This document shows, in pieces, positions 35,118 to 43,901 of a DNA stretch of 64,000 bases. This DNA is from VRUE01 sp963762205 (GTDB lineage Bacteria > Actinomycetota > Thermoleophilia > Solirubrobacterales > 70-9), in assembly GCA_963762205.1 (NCBI GenBank), contig CAVXJZ010000006.1, forward strand, positions 310,001 through 374,000, given 5' to 3'. Below the pieces are notes generated by a model. It was not told the DNA's origin, made no database searches, and saw only the letters and a list, made by a program, of their open reading frames with translations. A program made the translations under genes and the position numbers. Positions within the stretch are counted from its first letter, which is position 1. Each line of letters begins with the position of its first letter.

Positions 35118-37262
35118 CTAGCCCGCCGGCGCGGCGACGCCACCGCCGACGCTCTGCGAGGGCGGCGCCGGGGCCGGAGCAGGGGCCGGAGCAGGGGTCG
35201 GCGCGGGCTGTGGCGCGGGCGCGTCGCCGCCCTCTTCCTGGCCGCCGCCCTTGTCCTTGCCCTTGTTCTTCTTGTCCTTTTCTTCTTCGTCTTCTTCGGG
35301 TTCGACCTCGGGCGCGACCTCCGATGAGGAGCGGGTGTGATCGCTCTTCAGCCCCTTGAGCTCGGGCAGATTGGCGGGGACGTCGAACTCCGGGCAGTTG
35401 CCGTTCGCGGCGGCGGACATGAACGAGGCCCAGATCGGGCCGGCGGTCGGGCCGCCGTAGCCGGTCGGTTCGCGCGACTGCGGATGGCCGACCCAGACGG
35501 CGGTCGAGAAGAGCGGTGTATAGCCCACGAACCAGGCGTCGGACGCGTCCTCCGAGGTGCCGGTCTTGCCGGCCGCCGCGCTGCAGCCCATGTACGTATA
35601 GCCGGCTCCCGTCCCTTCGGTGATCACCCGTTCGAGGATCCGGGTGACTTCGTAGGCCTGGCCCTCGGTCAGAACGCGTTCGCCCGAGTCGGCGTCGACT
35701 TCGTCGACGTCGCCATCGGGGAACTCGACCCGGCTGATCGCCGTCGGCGGGTGGTGGATGCCGCCACTGGCCAGGGTCGCGTAGGCGTCTGCCATTTCGA
35801 GCGGCGTGACGCCGACCGCGAGCCCGCCGATGCCCTCGGCCGGGACCGATTCGAGGTCCGCTTCGATTCCCATGTCCTGGGCGGTCTCGGTCACGTTCTC
35901 GGGTTCCACGTCGAGGTCGAGCTGGGCGAAGATGACGTTGACCGAGTGCACCGTGGCGTCGTCGAGCGACATCACCCCTCCCCCGGGCTCGGCGTTGTTG
36001 ACCTCCCAGTCGGGGCCGCCGCCGGGCAGCTTCAGCGTCTTCGGCGAGGTCCCGTCGTAGTAGGTCTTGTCGGGGTCCACCCCCTGCTTGATCGCCGTCG
36101 AGAGGACGAACGCCTTGAACGAGGACCCGGGCTGGCGGTGGGCCTGCCAGGCGTAGTTGAACTGGTTTTCGGTCGCGTAGCCTTCGGTCGAGGCGAGCGC
36201 GACGATCTCGCCGTTCTCGGGATCGACCGAGGCGAGGCCGGCGGCCGGGCCCCCTTCCGAGTAGCAGACGCCGCACGATTCGACCGCTTCCTGGGCCCGT
36301 TCCTGAAGCTCCGGGTCGATCGTCGTGTAGGCCTTGAGGCCACCGTTGCGAACGGTGTTGATCCCGTATTTGTCGATCAGCTCCTGCTGGACCAGGTCGA
36401 AGAGGAAGGGGTCGCGGATCACCTGGTACTTGCGCCCCGGGTTGAGGCCGAGCCCGCTTTTGCGGGCCTGCTCCAGTTCGGCGCCGCTGATGTAGCCCTC
36501 CTCCTCCATCGCGTCGAGCACGTCGTTGCGCCGTTCGGTCGCCGCCCGCGGGTCGAGGAAGGGGTTGTATTCGGAGGGCGCCTGGGGCAGGCCCGCGATC
36601 AGCGCCGCCTCGGTCAGCGTCAGGTCCTTGGCCGGCCTGCCGAAGTAGGTCTGGGCGGCGGCCTCGGCGCCGACCGCGGTCTGCCCTTCGACGGTCCCGT
36701 AGGGAGCCGTGTTCAGATAGGCGGTGAGGATCCAGGTCTTGCTGTGCGCTTCCTCCTCCTCGACCGCGAGATGGGCTTCGATCAGCTTTCGCTTGATCGT
36801 CTCTTCGGGGTGCTGGATGTAGAGGTTGCGGACCAGCTGCTGGGTGATGGTCGAGGCCCCCTGCACGGGCCTGCCCCCGGCGAGCAGGTTCTTCCATGCG
36901 GCGCGAACGATCGCCGACGGGTCGATCGCACCGTGGTCGAAGAAGCCGCGGTCCTCGATCGCGACGGTGGCGTCCTTGAGGTCCTGGGGAAGCTGCGCGG
37001 TGGAGACCGGCTGGCGGATGTTGCTCGAGCGGATGAAGCCGATCAGGCTGCCGTCGGCGCCGTAGATCGCCGAAGAGCGGCCCTTCTGGACGGGCTGCAG
37101 GTTGCTCAGCGGCGGCGCCGAGTTGTAGACGTCGATCGCCCAGGTCCCGGCCGTCGCGCCGGCCACCGCGAGCACGGCGACGAGGACCCCGAGCGGGACC
37201 ATGGCCTTCTTCCAATGAGAGGTTTGCAACCGGCGTCTCCGCCGCCGCGTTCGGCGCGCCAT
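35118..37262 (-). CDS. Class A penicillin-binding protein (transglycosylase/transpeptidase)
   Basis: This 714-residue wall synthase has a basic cytoplasmic tail (ARRTRRRRRRLQ), one membrane helix (AMVPLGVLVAVLAVAGATAG), a GT51 domain with EDRGFFDHGAID and GASTITQQLVRNLYI, and a transpeptidase domain with the Ser in PGSSFKAF, SVN and KTGTSEDASDAWF. The C-terminus is an acidic/lysine stretch followed by a Pro-Ala repeat tail (PAPTPAPAPAPAPAP). ATG 37262 gives the basic tail and lies 8 bases after a TACAAT box. It polymerises and cross-links peptidoglycan outside the membrane. Confidence 0.93.
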   Translation of the reverse strand: MARRTRRRRRRLQTSHWKKAMVPLGVLVAVLAVAGATAGTWAIDVYNSAPPLSNLQPVQKGRSSAIYGADGSLIGFIRSSNIRQPVSTAQLPQDLKDATVAIEDRGFFDHGAIDPSAIVRAAWKNLLAGGRPVQGASTITQQLVRNLYIQHPEETIKRKLIEAHLAVEEEEAHSKTWILTAYLNTAPYGTVEGQTAVGAEAAAQTYFGRPAKDLTLTEAALIAGLPQAPSEYNPFLDPRAATERRNDVLDAMEEEGYISGAELEQARKSGLGLNPGRKYQVIRDPFLFDLVQQELIDKYGINTVRNGGLKAYTTIDPELQERAQEAVESCGVCYSEGGPAAGLASVDPENGEIVALASTEGYATENQFNYAWQAHRQPGSSFKAFVLSTAIKQGVDPDKTYYDGTSPKTLKLPGGGPDWEVNNAEPGGGVMSLDDATVHSVNVIFAQLDLDVEPENVTETAQDMGIEADLESVPAEGIGGLAVGVTPLEMADAYATLASGGIHHPPTAISRVEFPDGDVDEVDADSGERVLTEGQAYEVTRILERVITEGTGAGYTYMGCSAAAGKTGTSEDASDAWFVGYTPLFSTAVWVGHPQSREPTGYGGPTAGPIWASFMSAAANGNCPEFDVPANLPELKGLKSDHTRSSSEVAPEVEPEEDEEEKDKKNKGKDKGGGQEEGGDAPAPQPAPTPAPAPAPAPAPPSQSVGGGVAAPAG

Positions 37263-37270
37263 CGCGAAAA

Positions 37271-37298
37271 ATTGTATTGAGCGAGTATCGGCGCCCAA
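37271..37298 (-). promoter_or_regulatory. Promoter of the PBP gene
   Basis: On the minus strand TTGGGC (37298-37293), a 16-base spacer and TACAAT (37276-37271) precede ATG 37262 by 8 bases. This is the best two-box promoter I see in the window and would give a leaderless mRNA. Confidence 0.5.
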
Positions 37299-37330
37299 AC
37301 CGGCTCGCCGGCCGCGCAACATCGCGTGCG

Positions 37331-37336
37331 TAGAAT
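37331..37336 (+). promoter_or_regulatory. -10-like TAGAAT for the acyl-reductase gene
   Basis: TAGAAT ends 7 bases before GTG 37344, favouring that start over GTG 37326, which lies upstream of the box. Confidence 0.45.
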
Positions 37337-37343
37337 CGCGCCG

Positions 37344-38873
37344 GTGAGCAGGGAGGGCGACCAGCGGGTGCGCGAAAGGCTCGCCGGGCGCAGCCTTCTG
37401 CTGACCGGCGCCAGCGGCTTCGTCGGCAAGGCGGTGCTGGCGGCCCTGCTCCGCCACGGCGACGGGCTGCGCCGCCTGGTCGTGCTCCTGCGAGCGCCCG
37501 ACGCGGCGGACGCGCGCCGCCGCCTGCTCGAGGAGATCCTGGTCGCCGAGCCCTTCGCGGAGCTTCCCGGGGCGGACGTCAGTCGGCGCCTGGACGAGGG
37601 ACGGATAGAGGTCGTGGCCGCCGACCTCGGGCGGGACGGCGGCCTCGAGGACGGGGGAACCTGGTCCGGCATCGACACGGTCATCCACTGCGCGGCGACG
37701 GTCTCCTTCGAGGAGCCCCTCGACGACGCCCTCGAGCTCAACTCCTTCGGGCCGGCGCGCCTCCACGACCGCCTACGGCGCGCCGGCTCCTCGCCACACT
37801 TCGTCCACGTCTCTACCGCCTACGTCGCCGAGCGCCGCAGTGGCGAGGTCGGCGAGGACGGACCGCCCCACGCCCCGGTCGCTGCGCTCGACCCCGAGCG
37901 GATGCTGGCCGAAGCACGGGAATGGCGCGAGGCGGCCGAGCGCGAGTCGCGGGCAGAGCCCCTCGCGTCGCGCTTCGCGAAGGCGGCGGCCAGGGACGCG
38001 GCCCGCCGCGAGGACCTCGAGGCGGACCGGCGCGCCGAGGAGCTGCGCCGCCGCTGGGTGGGCGAACGACTCTCCCGCCGCGGGCGCCGACGCGCAGCGG
38101 CGGAGGGGTGGCCGGACACGTACGCGCTCAGCAAGGCGCTCGGCGAACGGCTCCTGACCGAGCGCTCGGAGCTGACCACGATCGTCAGGCCGACGATCAT
38201 CGAGTCGGCGCTGCGCCAGCCGCACCCCGGCTGGCTGGAGGGGATCAAGGTCGCCGACCCGCTGATCCTCGCCTACGCCGCCCGCGGCCTCACCCACCTG
38301 CCGGGACGGGCCTCGAACCGGATCGACATCGTGCCCGTCGACCACGTCGCCAACGCCTGCGTGGTCGCCGCCGCCCATCCGCCGGACGGGCCCCTGCGCG
38401 CGATCGCCGTCGCCAGCAGCGCCCGCAACCCCCTTGCGATCGGCGAGCTGGCCGCGCACATCCGCGAATACTTCCGGCGCAACCCGCTCCCCGGGCGGAA
38501 CGGGAAGCCGATCGAGATCGGCGAGCTCCGGTTCGTCGACCGTGAGGTGGCGCTTCGCAAGACGATGCGCCGCGAGCACCTGGCTTCGGGCCTGGCGCGG
38601 CTGGCGATCGCCTCGCCCGTCCGCATTCCCCAGGAACGGCTGCTGCGGAGCAACCGCTCGGCCGCCGGGCGGATGACACGGATGGTCAGGATCTACGGGC
38701 CATACACGGAGCTCGATTGTGTCTTCGACGACTCCAACGCCGACAGGCTGGCCGCCTCCCTGCCGCAGGCCGATCGCGCCGAGCTGCCCTTCGACACGGC
38801 GGCGATCGACTGGGAGGACTACCTGCAACGCGTCCATCTGCCCCAGGTCCGTAAGCTCGCGACCGGCGAATGA
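37344..38873 (+). CDS. Fatty acyl-CoA reductase-like SDR (NAD_binding_4 family)
   Basis: This 509-residue protein has LLLTGASGFVGKAVLAALLR as its NADPH site, VIHCAATVSFEEPLDDALE, FVHVSTAYVAE and the catalytic YALSKALGE, typical of male-sterility/FAR reductases and thioester-reductase domains. A charged, probably helical insertion of about 90 residues (EREDLEADRRAEELRRRW region) sits between the STAY and YxxxK motifs. It could reduce a fatty acyl thioester to an aldehyde or alcohol. Its stop overlaps the next SDR gene (ATGA), suggesting sequential reactions. Confidence 0.78.
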   Translation: MSREGDQRVRERLAGRSLLLTGASGFVGKAVLAALLRHGDGLRRLVVLLRAPDAADARRRLLEEILVAEPFAELPGADVSRRLDEGRIEVVAADLGRDGGLEDGGTWSGIDTVIHCAATVSFEEPLDDALELNSFGPARLHDRLRRAGSSPHFVHVSTAYVAERRSGEVGEDGPPHAPVAALDPERMLAEAREWREAAERESRAEPLASRFAKAAARDAARREDLEADRRAEELRRRWVGERLSRRGRRRAAAEGWPDTYALSKALGERLLTERSELTTIVRPTIIESALRQPHPGWLEGIKVADPLILAYAARGLTHLPGRASNRIDIVPVDHVANACVVAAAHPPDGPLRAIAVASSARNPLAIGELAAHIREYFRRNPLPGRNGKPIEIGELRFVDREVALRKTMRREHLASGLARLAIASPVRIPQERLLRSNRSAAGRMTRMVRIYGPYTELDCVFDDSNADRLAASLPQADRAELPFDTAAIDWEDYLQRVHLPQVRKLATGE

Positions 38874-39601
38874 GCAAGGTCGCGGTAGTCACCGGAGCCT
38901 CCAGCGGGATCGGCGCCGCCACGGCGCGGGCCCTCGCGGGCGACGGCTACAGCGTGGTCGTCGGCGCCCGCCGGCTGGAGCCGCTCGAGAGCCTCGCCGC
39001 CGAGATCGGCGGGCGAGCGGCGCCCCTCGACGTCACCGACCCGGACTCGGTGGCGAAGTTCGCCGCCGGCGTCCCGGCCTGCGACGTGCTCGTCAACAAC
39101 GCCGGCGGCGCGCTCGGGCTCGAGCCGGTCGCCCAGGCCGACGACGAGAAGTGGCGCTGGATGTACGAGGCGAACGTGCTGGGGACGATGCGGATGACCC
39201 GGGCGCTACTGCCGGCCCTGGTCGACTCCGGCGACGGAATTGTCGTCAGCGTCACCAGCATCGCCGCCTTCGAGGCCTATCGCGGCGGCGCCGGCTACAT
39301 GGCCGCCAAGCACGGCCAGCGGGCGATGCTGCGGGCCCTGCGCCTCGAGCTGCTCGGCGAGCCGGTCCGGGTCGCCGAGATCGCTCCCGGGATGGTCGAG
39401 ACCGACTTCTCCCTGGTCCGCTTCGGCGGCGATGAGGAGGCGGCGCGGCGCGTCTACGAGGGAATCGAGCCACTGCAGGCCGACGACGTCGCCGAGTGCG
39501 TGCGCTGGGTCGTGTCCCGCCCGCCCCACGTCAACGTCGACGAGATCGTGATCCGGCCCCGGGCGCAGGCGAGCGCCACCGAGATCCACCGCTCGCACTA
39601 G
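38870..39601 (+). CDS. SDR family oxidoreductase
   Basis: This 243-residue short-chain dehydrogenase has VVTGASSGIGAATARALA, the structural VNNAGG, and the active-site Ser in VTSIAAF with Tyr-Lys in YMAAKHG. An Arg after the second strand (VVVGARRLE) suggests NADPH. It is coupled to the acyl-reductase gene by a four-base overlap and may reduce the aldehyde or ketone product. YdfG-like serine or 3-hydroxy acid dehydrogenases are the nearest group. Confidence 0.83.
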   Translation: MSKVAVVTGASSGIGAATARALAGDGYSVVVGARRLEPLESLAAEIGGRAAPLDVTDPDSVAKFAAGVPACDVLVNNAGGALGLEPVAQADDEKWRWMYEANVLGTMRMTRALLPALVDSGDGIVVSVTSIAAFEAYRGGAGYMAAKHGQRAMLRALRLELLGEPVRVAEIAPGMVETDFSLVRFGGDEEAARRVYEGIEPLQADDVAECVRWVVSRPPHVNVDEIVIRPRAQASATEIHRSH

Positions 39602-39668
39602 CCGGGCCGCCTCGGCTCGGGTTAGGCTGCCGCATTCGTACTCGTTGGGACCGAGGAAAGGGAGCCTT

Positions 39669-40022
39669 GTGAAACTCGTGATTGGAATCGTCCGACCCGA
39701 GCGGGCGAACGAAGTACTGGAGTCGCTCTACCGGGCGGAAGTTCGCGGTGTCTCGATGAGCCGCGTGCAGGGGCACGGCGGTGAGCTCGAGCGGGTGGAG
39801 ACCTACCGTGGGACGACCGTCCAGGTCGGGCTCGAGGACAAGGTCCGCTTCGAGATCGCCGTCTCCGACGACTTCGTCGACCCGACCGTCGAGGCGCTCC
39901 GCGAGGGCGCCCGGACCGGCGAGGTGGGCGACGGCAAGATCTTCGTCCTGCCGCTCGAGCGGGCGGTCCGCATCCGCACCGGCGAGACCGACCACGGCGC
40001 CGTGACGCCGGTGGGCCGATGA
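39669..40022 (+). CDS. glnK: PII family nitrogen regulatory protein (GlnK-like) lacking Tyr51
   Basis: This 117-residue trimeric signal protein reports nitrogen and energy state and gates the ammonium channel encoded next to it. It starts MKLVIGIVRPERANEVLESL and has KIFVLPLERAVRIRTGE near the C-terminus, matching PII signature 2. The T-loop reads ETYRGTTVQVG: Tyr46 is kept but residue 51, the usual uridylylation or adenylylation Tyr, is Val. GTG 39669 follows AGGAAAGGGAG. TAGGCT at 39624-39629 could be the -10 box. The gene overlaps amt by four bases. Confidence 0.85.
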   Translation: MKLVIGIVRPERANEVLESLYRAEVRGVSMSRVQGHGGELERVETYRGTTVQVGLEDKVRFEIAVSDDFVDPTVEALREGARTGEVGDGKIFVLPLERAVRIRTGETDHGAVTPVGR

Positions 40023-41320
40023 GCGCCCTGCTCGCGGCGACGCCCGCGATCGACACCGGCGACACGGCCTGGATGCTCGCGGCGACGGCGCTGGTCCTGC
40101 TGATGACGCCGGCTCTCGGCCTCTTCTACGCGGGGCTGGTGCGCGCCAAGAACACCCTCAACACGTTCATGATGTGCGTCGCCGCGATCGGGATCGCGGG
40201 TGTGACCTGGGCGCTGCTCGGTTACTCGCTGGCCTTCGACGGCGAAGGCGCGCTGATCGGCGGCCTGGGGAACTTCGCGCTCGACGGGGTCGGCTTCGAG
40301 CCGCGCGCGGAAGGCACGATCCCCGAGCTGCTGTTCATGGCGTTTCAGGGGACCTTCTGCATCATCACCGTCGCCCTGATCGCCGGCGCCGTGGTCGAGC
40401 GCATGCGCTTTGGCGCCTTCATGGTCTTCGCGGCGCTCTGGTCGGTGCTGGTCTACGCCGTCCTCGCCCACTGGGCCTTCGGCGGCGGCTGGCTGGCCGC
40501 ACAGGGAACGCTCGACTTCGCCGGCGGGGTCCCGGTGGAGATGGGCTCGGGCTTCTCGGCGCTGGCCGCGGCGCTGGTCGTCGGGGCCCGCAAGGACTAC
40601 GGGCGTCAGGCGCTGCTTCCCCACAACGCCGTCTACGTCCTGCTCGGCGCCGGCCTGCTCTGGTTCGGGTGGTTCGGCTTCAACGGCGGCAGCGGGATCG
40701 GTGCCGGCCAGCAGAGCGTGCTCGCCTTCGTCAACACGCTGCTCACCCCCGCCTGCGCGCTGATCACCTGGATCGCGATCGACCTGATCCGGGGCAGGAA
40801 GGCGACGGCGATCGGCGCCGCGACGGCGATCATCGTCGGCTGCGTGCTGATCACGCCGGCCGGCGGCTTCATCAGCCCCGGCTGGGCGATGGTGCTCGGC
40901 GTGCTCGGCGCGCTGCCCTGCTACGCGGTGATCGTCTGGCGCCCGCGGACCCGCGTCGACGAGACGCTGGACGTGCTCGCCGCCCACGGGATCGCCGGCT
41001 TCACCGGCATCCTCTTCCTCGGCCTGGTCGCCCAGATCGGCTGGAACGGGGTCGGCGACGGGCTCCTCTACGGCGACGCCGGCCAGTTCTGGTCGCAGGC
41101 GCTGGCCGCGGTGGTGACCCCCGCCTATGCCTTCGTCGCCACCTTCGTCCTGCTCAAGCTGGTCGGCGCGGTGATGCCGATACGGGCGAGCGAGCACGAC
41201 GAGGCCGTCGGCATGGATGTCGTCTACCACGGCGAGGAGGCCTACCCGAGCGGCGAGGGGGCGATTCTCGTCATGCCCGATCCCGAGGGCGAGAAGAGCC
41301 TGGTCGCCGAGCCTGGCTAG
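40019..41320 (+). CDS. amt: Ammonium transporter
   Basis: This 433-residue Amt/Mep/Rh channel conducts ammonium. It has eleven or so hydrophobic helices, LGLFYAGLVRAKNTLNTFMM, the first pore His in LAHWAFGGGWLA and the second in AAHGIAGFTGILFLGL. It is coupled to the PII gene, the classical glnK-amt pair in which PII inserts its T-loop into the channel. Its 3' end overlaps the convergent ECF42 gene by four bases. Confidence 0.93.
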   Translation: MSALLAATPAIDTGDTAWMLAATALVLLMTPALGLFYAGLVRAKNTLNTFMMCVAAIGIAGVTWALLGYSLAFDGEGALIGGLGNFALDGVGFEPRAEGTIPELLFMAFQGTFCIITVALIAGAVVERMRFGAFMVFAALWSVLVYAVLAHWAFGGGWLAAQGTLDFAGGVPVEMGSGFSALAAALVVGARKDYGRQALLPHNAVYVLLGAGLLWFGWFGFNGGSGIGAGQQSVLAFVNTLLTPACALITWIAIDLIRGRKATAIGAATAIIVGCVLITPAGGFISPGWAMVLGVLGALPCYAVIVWRPRTRVDETLDVLAAHGIAGFTGILFLGLVAQIGWNGVGDGLLYGDAGQFWSQALAAVVTPAYAFVATFVLLKLVGAVMPIRASEHDEAVGMDVVYHGEEAYPSGEGAILVMPDPEGEKSLVAEPG

Positions 41321-42582
41321 CGAGGGCCCGCGCTGAGCTCGGCCGAGCGCCGCTCGAGGTAGCGGCGCTCGGCGGGATTGGAGGAGAGCTCGATCGCGCG
41401 GCGGAACGCCGCCACCGCCTCCGGCTCGCGGCCGAGCCTGGTCAGGAGGTCGGCCCGGGCCGCGTGCAGCGGCCCGTAGCGGTCGAGGCCCTCGATCTCG
41501 TCGATCAGCGCCAGGCCGCGCTCCGGGCCCTCGCTCATCGCCACCGCCGCGGCGCGGTTGAGGGCGACGACCGGGCCCGGCGCGACCAGCTCCAGCCATT
41601 CGTAGAGGCGGGCGATCCGCGCCCAGTCGGTCTCCTCGGCGCTAGGGGCCGCCGCGTGGGTGGCAGCGATCCGCGACTGCACCGTGTAGGGCCCGGCCGG
41701 GCCGCCGGCCGCGGCGCGCTCGGACAGCGCCGCGCCCTCGGTGATCTGCTCCGCGTCCCAGAGAGCGCGGTCCTGCTCCTCGAGCGGGACCGGGTCGCCC
41801 GCCTCGTCGACCCTGGCCCTGCGCCGGGCGTCGGTGAGCAGCATCAGCGCCAGCAGGCCCTGGACCTCGGGCTCGTCCGGAAGCATCGCGGCGAGCGCCC
41901 GCGTCAGCCGGATCGCCTCGGAGCTGAGCTCGACCCTGATCAGCCGGTCCGAGCTCGAGCCGAGGTAGCCCTCGTTGAAGATCAGGTAGAGGGTCGCCAG
42001 CACCCCGCCCAGCCGCTCCGGCATCTCGGAGGCGTCGGGCACCCGGTAGGGGATCCCCGACCCGGCGATCTTCCGTTTGGCCCGCACGAGGCGCTGCGCC
42101 ATCGTGCTCTCGGAGACGAGGAAGGCGCGGGCGATCTCGGGGGTCCCGAGGCCGCCGAGGCTGCGCAGCGTGAGGGCGACCCGGGCCTCCATCGCCAGAG
42201 CCGGGTGACAGCAGGTGAAGATCAGCCGCAGCCGGTCGTCCCCGATTCCCGGGTCCTCGCGGGCGGCCACCTCCTCCCCGGGCCCGCCGGCCGGCGGCCG
42301 CAGAGCCTCGAGCCCTTCGAGGATCGCCTTCTTGTCCCTCAGGGTCCGCTCGCGGCGCAGCCGGTCGATCGCCCGGTTGCGGGCGACGCTGACGATCCAC
42401 GCCCCCGGGTTGGAGGGGACGCCGTCCCGGGGCCAGCGCTCGAGCGCGGTGACGAAGGCCTCCTGGACCGCCTCTTCGGCCGCGTCGAAGTCGCCCAGGA
42501 CGCGAATCAGCGTCGCCACCGCCCGCCCGGACTCCTCCCGGAACGCGCGGCCGACGACGCTCTCGCGATCCCCGGCGCTCAA
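41317..42582 (-). CDS. ECF42-type RNA polymerase sigma factor (DUF6596)
   Basis: This 421-residue sigma factor has an ECF region 2 (AAEEAVQEAFVTALERWPRD, PGAWIVSVARNRAIDRLRRE) and region 4 (GLGTPEIARAFLVSESTMAQ, RLVRAKRKI), followed by the long C-terminal extension of the ECF42 group with TPR-like helices (ALNRAAAVAMSEGPERGLAL). In this group the extension replaces an anti-sigma factor. The YCII/DGPF-domain gene directly upstream is the usual partner. The stimulus is unknown. Confidence 0.9.
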   Translation of the reverse strand: MSAGDRESVVGRAFREESGRAVATLIRVLGDFDAAEEAVQEAFVTALERWPRDGVPSNPGAWIVSVARNRAIDRLRRERTLRDKKAILEGLEALRPPAGGPGEEVAAREDPGIGDDRLRLIFTCCHPALAMEARVALTLRSLGGLGTPEIARAFLVSESTMAQRLVRAKRKIAGSGIPYRVPDASEMPERLGGVLATLYLIFNEGYLGSSSDRLIRVELSSEAIRLTRALAAMLPDEPEVQGLLALMLLTDARRRARVDEAGDPVPLEEQDRALWDAEQITEGAALSERAAAGGPAGPYTVQSRIAATHAAAPSAEETDWARIARLYEWLELVAPGPVVALNRAAAVAMSEGPERGLALIDEIEGLDRYGPLHAARADLLTRLGREPEAVAAFRRAIELSSNPAERRYLERRSAELSAGPR

Positions 42583-42593
42583 GCGCGGAGCTC

Positions 42594-43007
42594 CTAGGGG
42601 CGCTGGTCGGTGACCCGTTCGAGCAGCTCCTCGCCGCTCATGCTCTCGTTCCCGGGGCTCTCCTCGACCAGCGGGCGGACTTCGACCCTCTCCCCCGCTT
42701 CGAGCGGAGCCTTCTTCGTCCAGGACAGGGCCTCGTCGAGGTCGGCCGCTTCGATGATCCAGAAGCCCATCAGCTGCTCCTTGGTCTCGGCGAAGGGGCC
42801 GTCGGTGACGGTCGTCTTCCCGTCGCCCTCGAAGGTGACGACCGTCGCGGTCGACCGCTCGCGAAGGCCGTGGCCGAGGAGCATCACGCCGGCCTCCTTC
42901 ATCTCGTCGTTGAACTTGCCCATCTCGTCGAGCGACTTCTGCATCTCCTCCGGCGAGACTTCCTCCCAGTTCGGCTCCTCACCGATCAGCGAAAGCATGT
43001 ACTGCAT
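42594..43007 (-). CDS. YCII/DGPF domain protein, ECF42 partner
   Basis: This 137-residue protein has a YCII-fold with the defining DGPFAETKEQLMGFWIIEA. DGPF proteins are encoded beside ECF42 sigma factors and are thought to belong to their regulon or sense small molecules. A strong ribosome binding site (AGGAGGA) lies 6 bases before ATG 43007. TAGGGT at 43053-43058 (minus strand) is a possible -10 box giving a leader of about 40 bases. It lies 11 bases before the sigma gene, so they are co-transcribed. Confidence 0.88.
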   Translation of the reverse strand: MQYMLSLIGEEPNWEEVSPEEMQKSLDEMGKFNDEMKEAGVMLLGHGLRERSTATVVTFEGDGKTTVTDGPFAETKEQLMGFWIIEAADLDEALSWTKKAPLEAGERVEVRPLVEESPGNESMSGEELLERVTDQRP

Positions 43008-43133
43008 GGCGATTCCTCCTTGGTCGAGGCGGCCTCCTTTGCGCCGCCGTTCACCCTAACGACGAACGGGGGTCGCGAAAATCGACACCGGACGAGACGG
43101 CGACCCGAAACGGGTGGCGCCGAGCGGCTCCAC

Positions 43134-43901
43134 TCAGGCGCGCAGCCGGTACCCCGAGGCGAAGAGGCGGAGGTTGACGAGGAAGATCGCCGCGGTCGCC
43201 GCGGTCAGGGCCAGCAGCGAGAGCGCGATGCTGACTTCTGTGAAGCCGACGAACCCGTAGCGGACCAGGTTGATCATGTAGAAGATCGGGTTGAAGTGGG
43301 TCAGGGTCTGGTACGGCTGCGGCAGCAGCGAGGCCGAGTAGAAGACGCCCCCGAGGAAGATCAGGGGCTGGAGGACGAAGGTCTGGGCGAAGGCGACGTC
43401 GTCGAACTGTTCGGCGCGGACGCCGATCAGCACCCCCAGCTGCGAGAAGAAGAAGCCGACCAGGAACAGCGACGGGACCAGCACGAGGACGTGGTCGACC
43501 GGCAGGTCGACCAGGAGCGAGGCGGCGACGAAGGTGATCAGGGCGACGATCAGGCCGCGCATGAAGCCGCCGAGCGAGAAGGCGAGCAGCAGCTCGAGCG
43601 GCGAGGCGGGCGAGGAGAGCTGGTCCTGGATCGCCCCCTGGAATTTCTGCTGGAGGATCGAGGAGGAGTTGTTCGCGAACGAGTTGATCGAGAAAGCCAT
43701 CATGATCAGGCCCGGGATCACGAAGACGACGTAGTCGATCCCGTGCAGCTTGTCGATCCGCGAGCCGAGGGCGGCGCCGAACACGGAGATGTAGAGGAAC
43801 GTTTCCAGCAGCGGCGCGCCGAGGGTCTGTTTCTTGATCTTCATGAAGCGGTTGACCTCGCGGCGCCAGAGCGTCGCGAAGCGGATCTGGGCGGCGCTCA
43901 C
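43134..43901 (-). CDS. ABC-2 type transporter permease
   Basis: This 255-residue membrane protein has six hydrophobic segments and the ABC-2 signature region LQPLIFLGGVFYSASLLPQP before the last helices. It pairs with the ATPase encoded just upstream (four-base overlap) to form an exporter of the DrrB/NodJ type for drugs, lipids or polysaccharide. The first 20 residues include an amphipathic entry (ATLWRREVNRFMKIKKQTLG). Confidence 0.88.
   Translation of the reverse strand: MSAAQIRFATLWRREVNRFMKIKKQTLGAPLLETFLYISVFGAALGSRIDKLHGIDYVVFVIPGLIMMAFSINSFANNSSSILQQKFQGAIQDQLSSPASPLELLLAFSLGGFMRGLIVALITFVAASLLVDLPVDHVLVLVPSLFLVGFFFSQLGVLIGVRAEQFDDVAFAQTFVLQPLIFLGGVFYSASLLPQPYQTLTHFNPIFYMINLVRYGFVGFTEVSIALSLLALTAATAAIFLVNLRLFASGYRLRA

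Noticed and set aside
35160..35215. Repetitive GC tract resembling a minisatellite
   Set aside because: It is the coding sequence of the Pro-Ala tail of the penicillin-binding protein.
33934..37215. 1093-codon open frame on the minus strand
   Set aside because: Only the last ~254 codons (the SPOUT methyltransferase) are real; the rest is low-complexity Arg/Gly shadow of the PBP gene and antisense of the glyoxalase gene.
40174..42597. 807-codon plus-strand open frame across amt and the ECF42 gene
   Set aside because: It is an out-of-frame reading of amt followed by antisense of the sigma factor.
43070..43106. Inverted pair GGGTCGC/GCGACCC upstream of the YCII gene
   Set aside because: Only 7 bases with a 23-base spacer, which is expected often by chance at this GC content.
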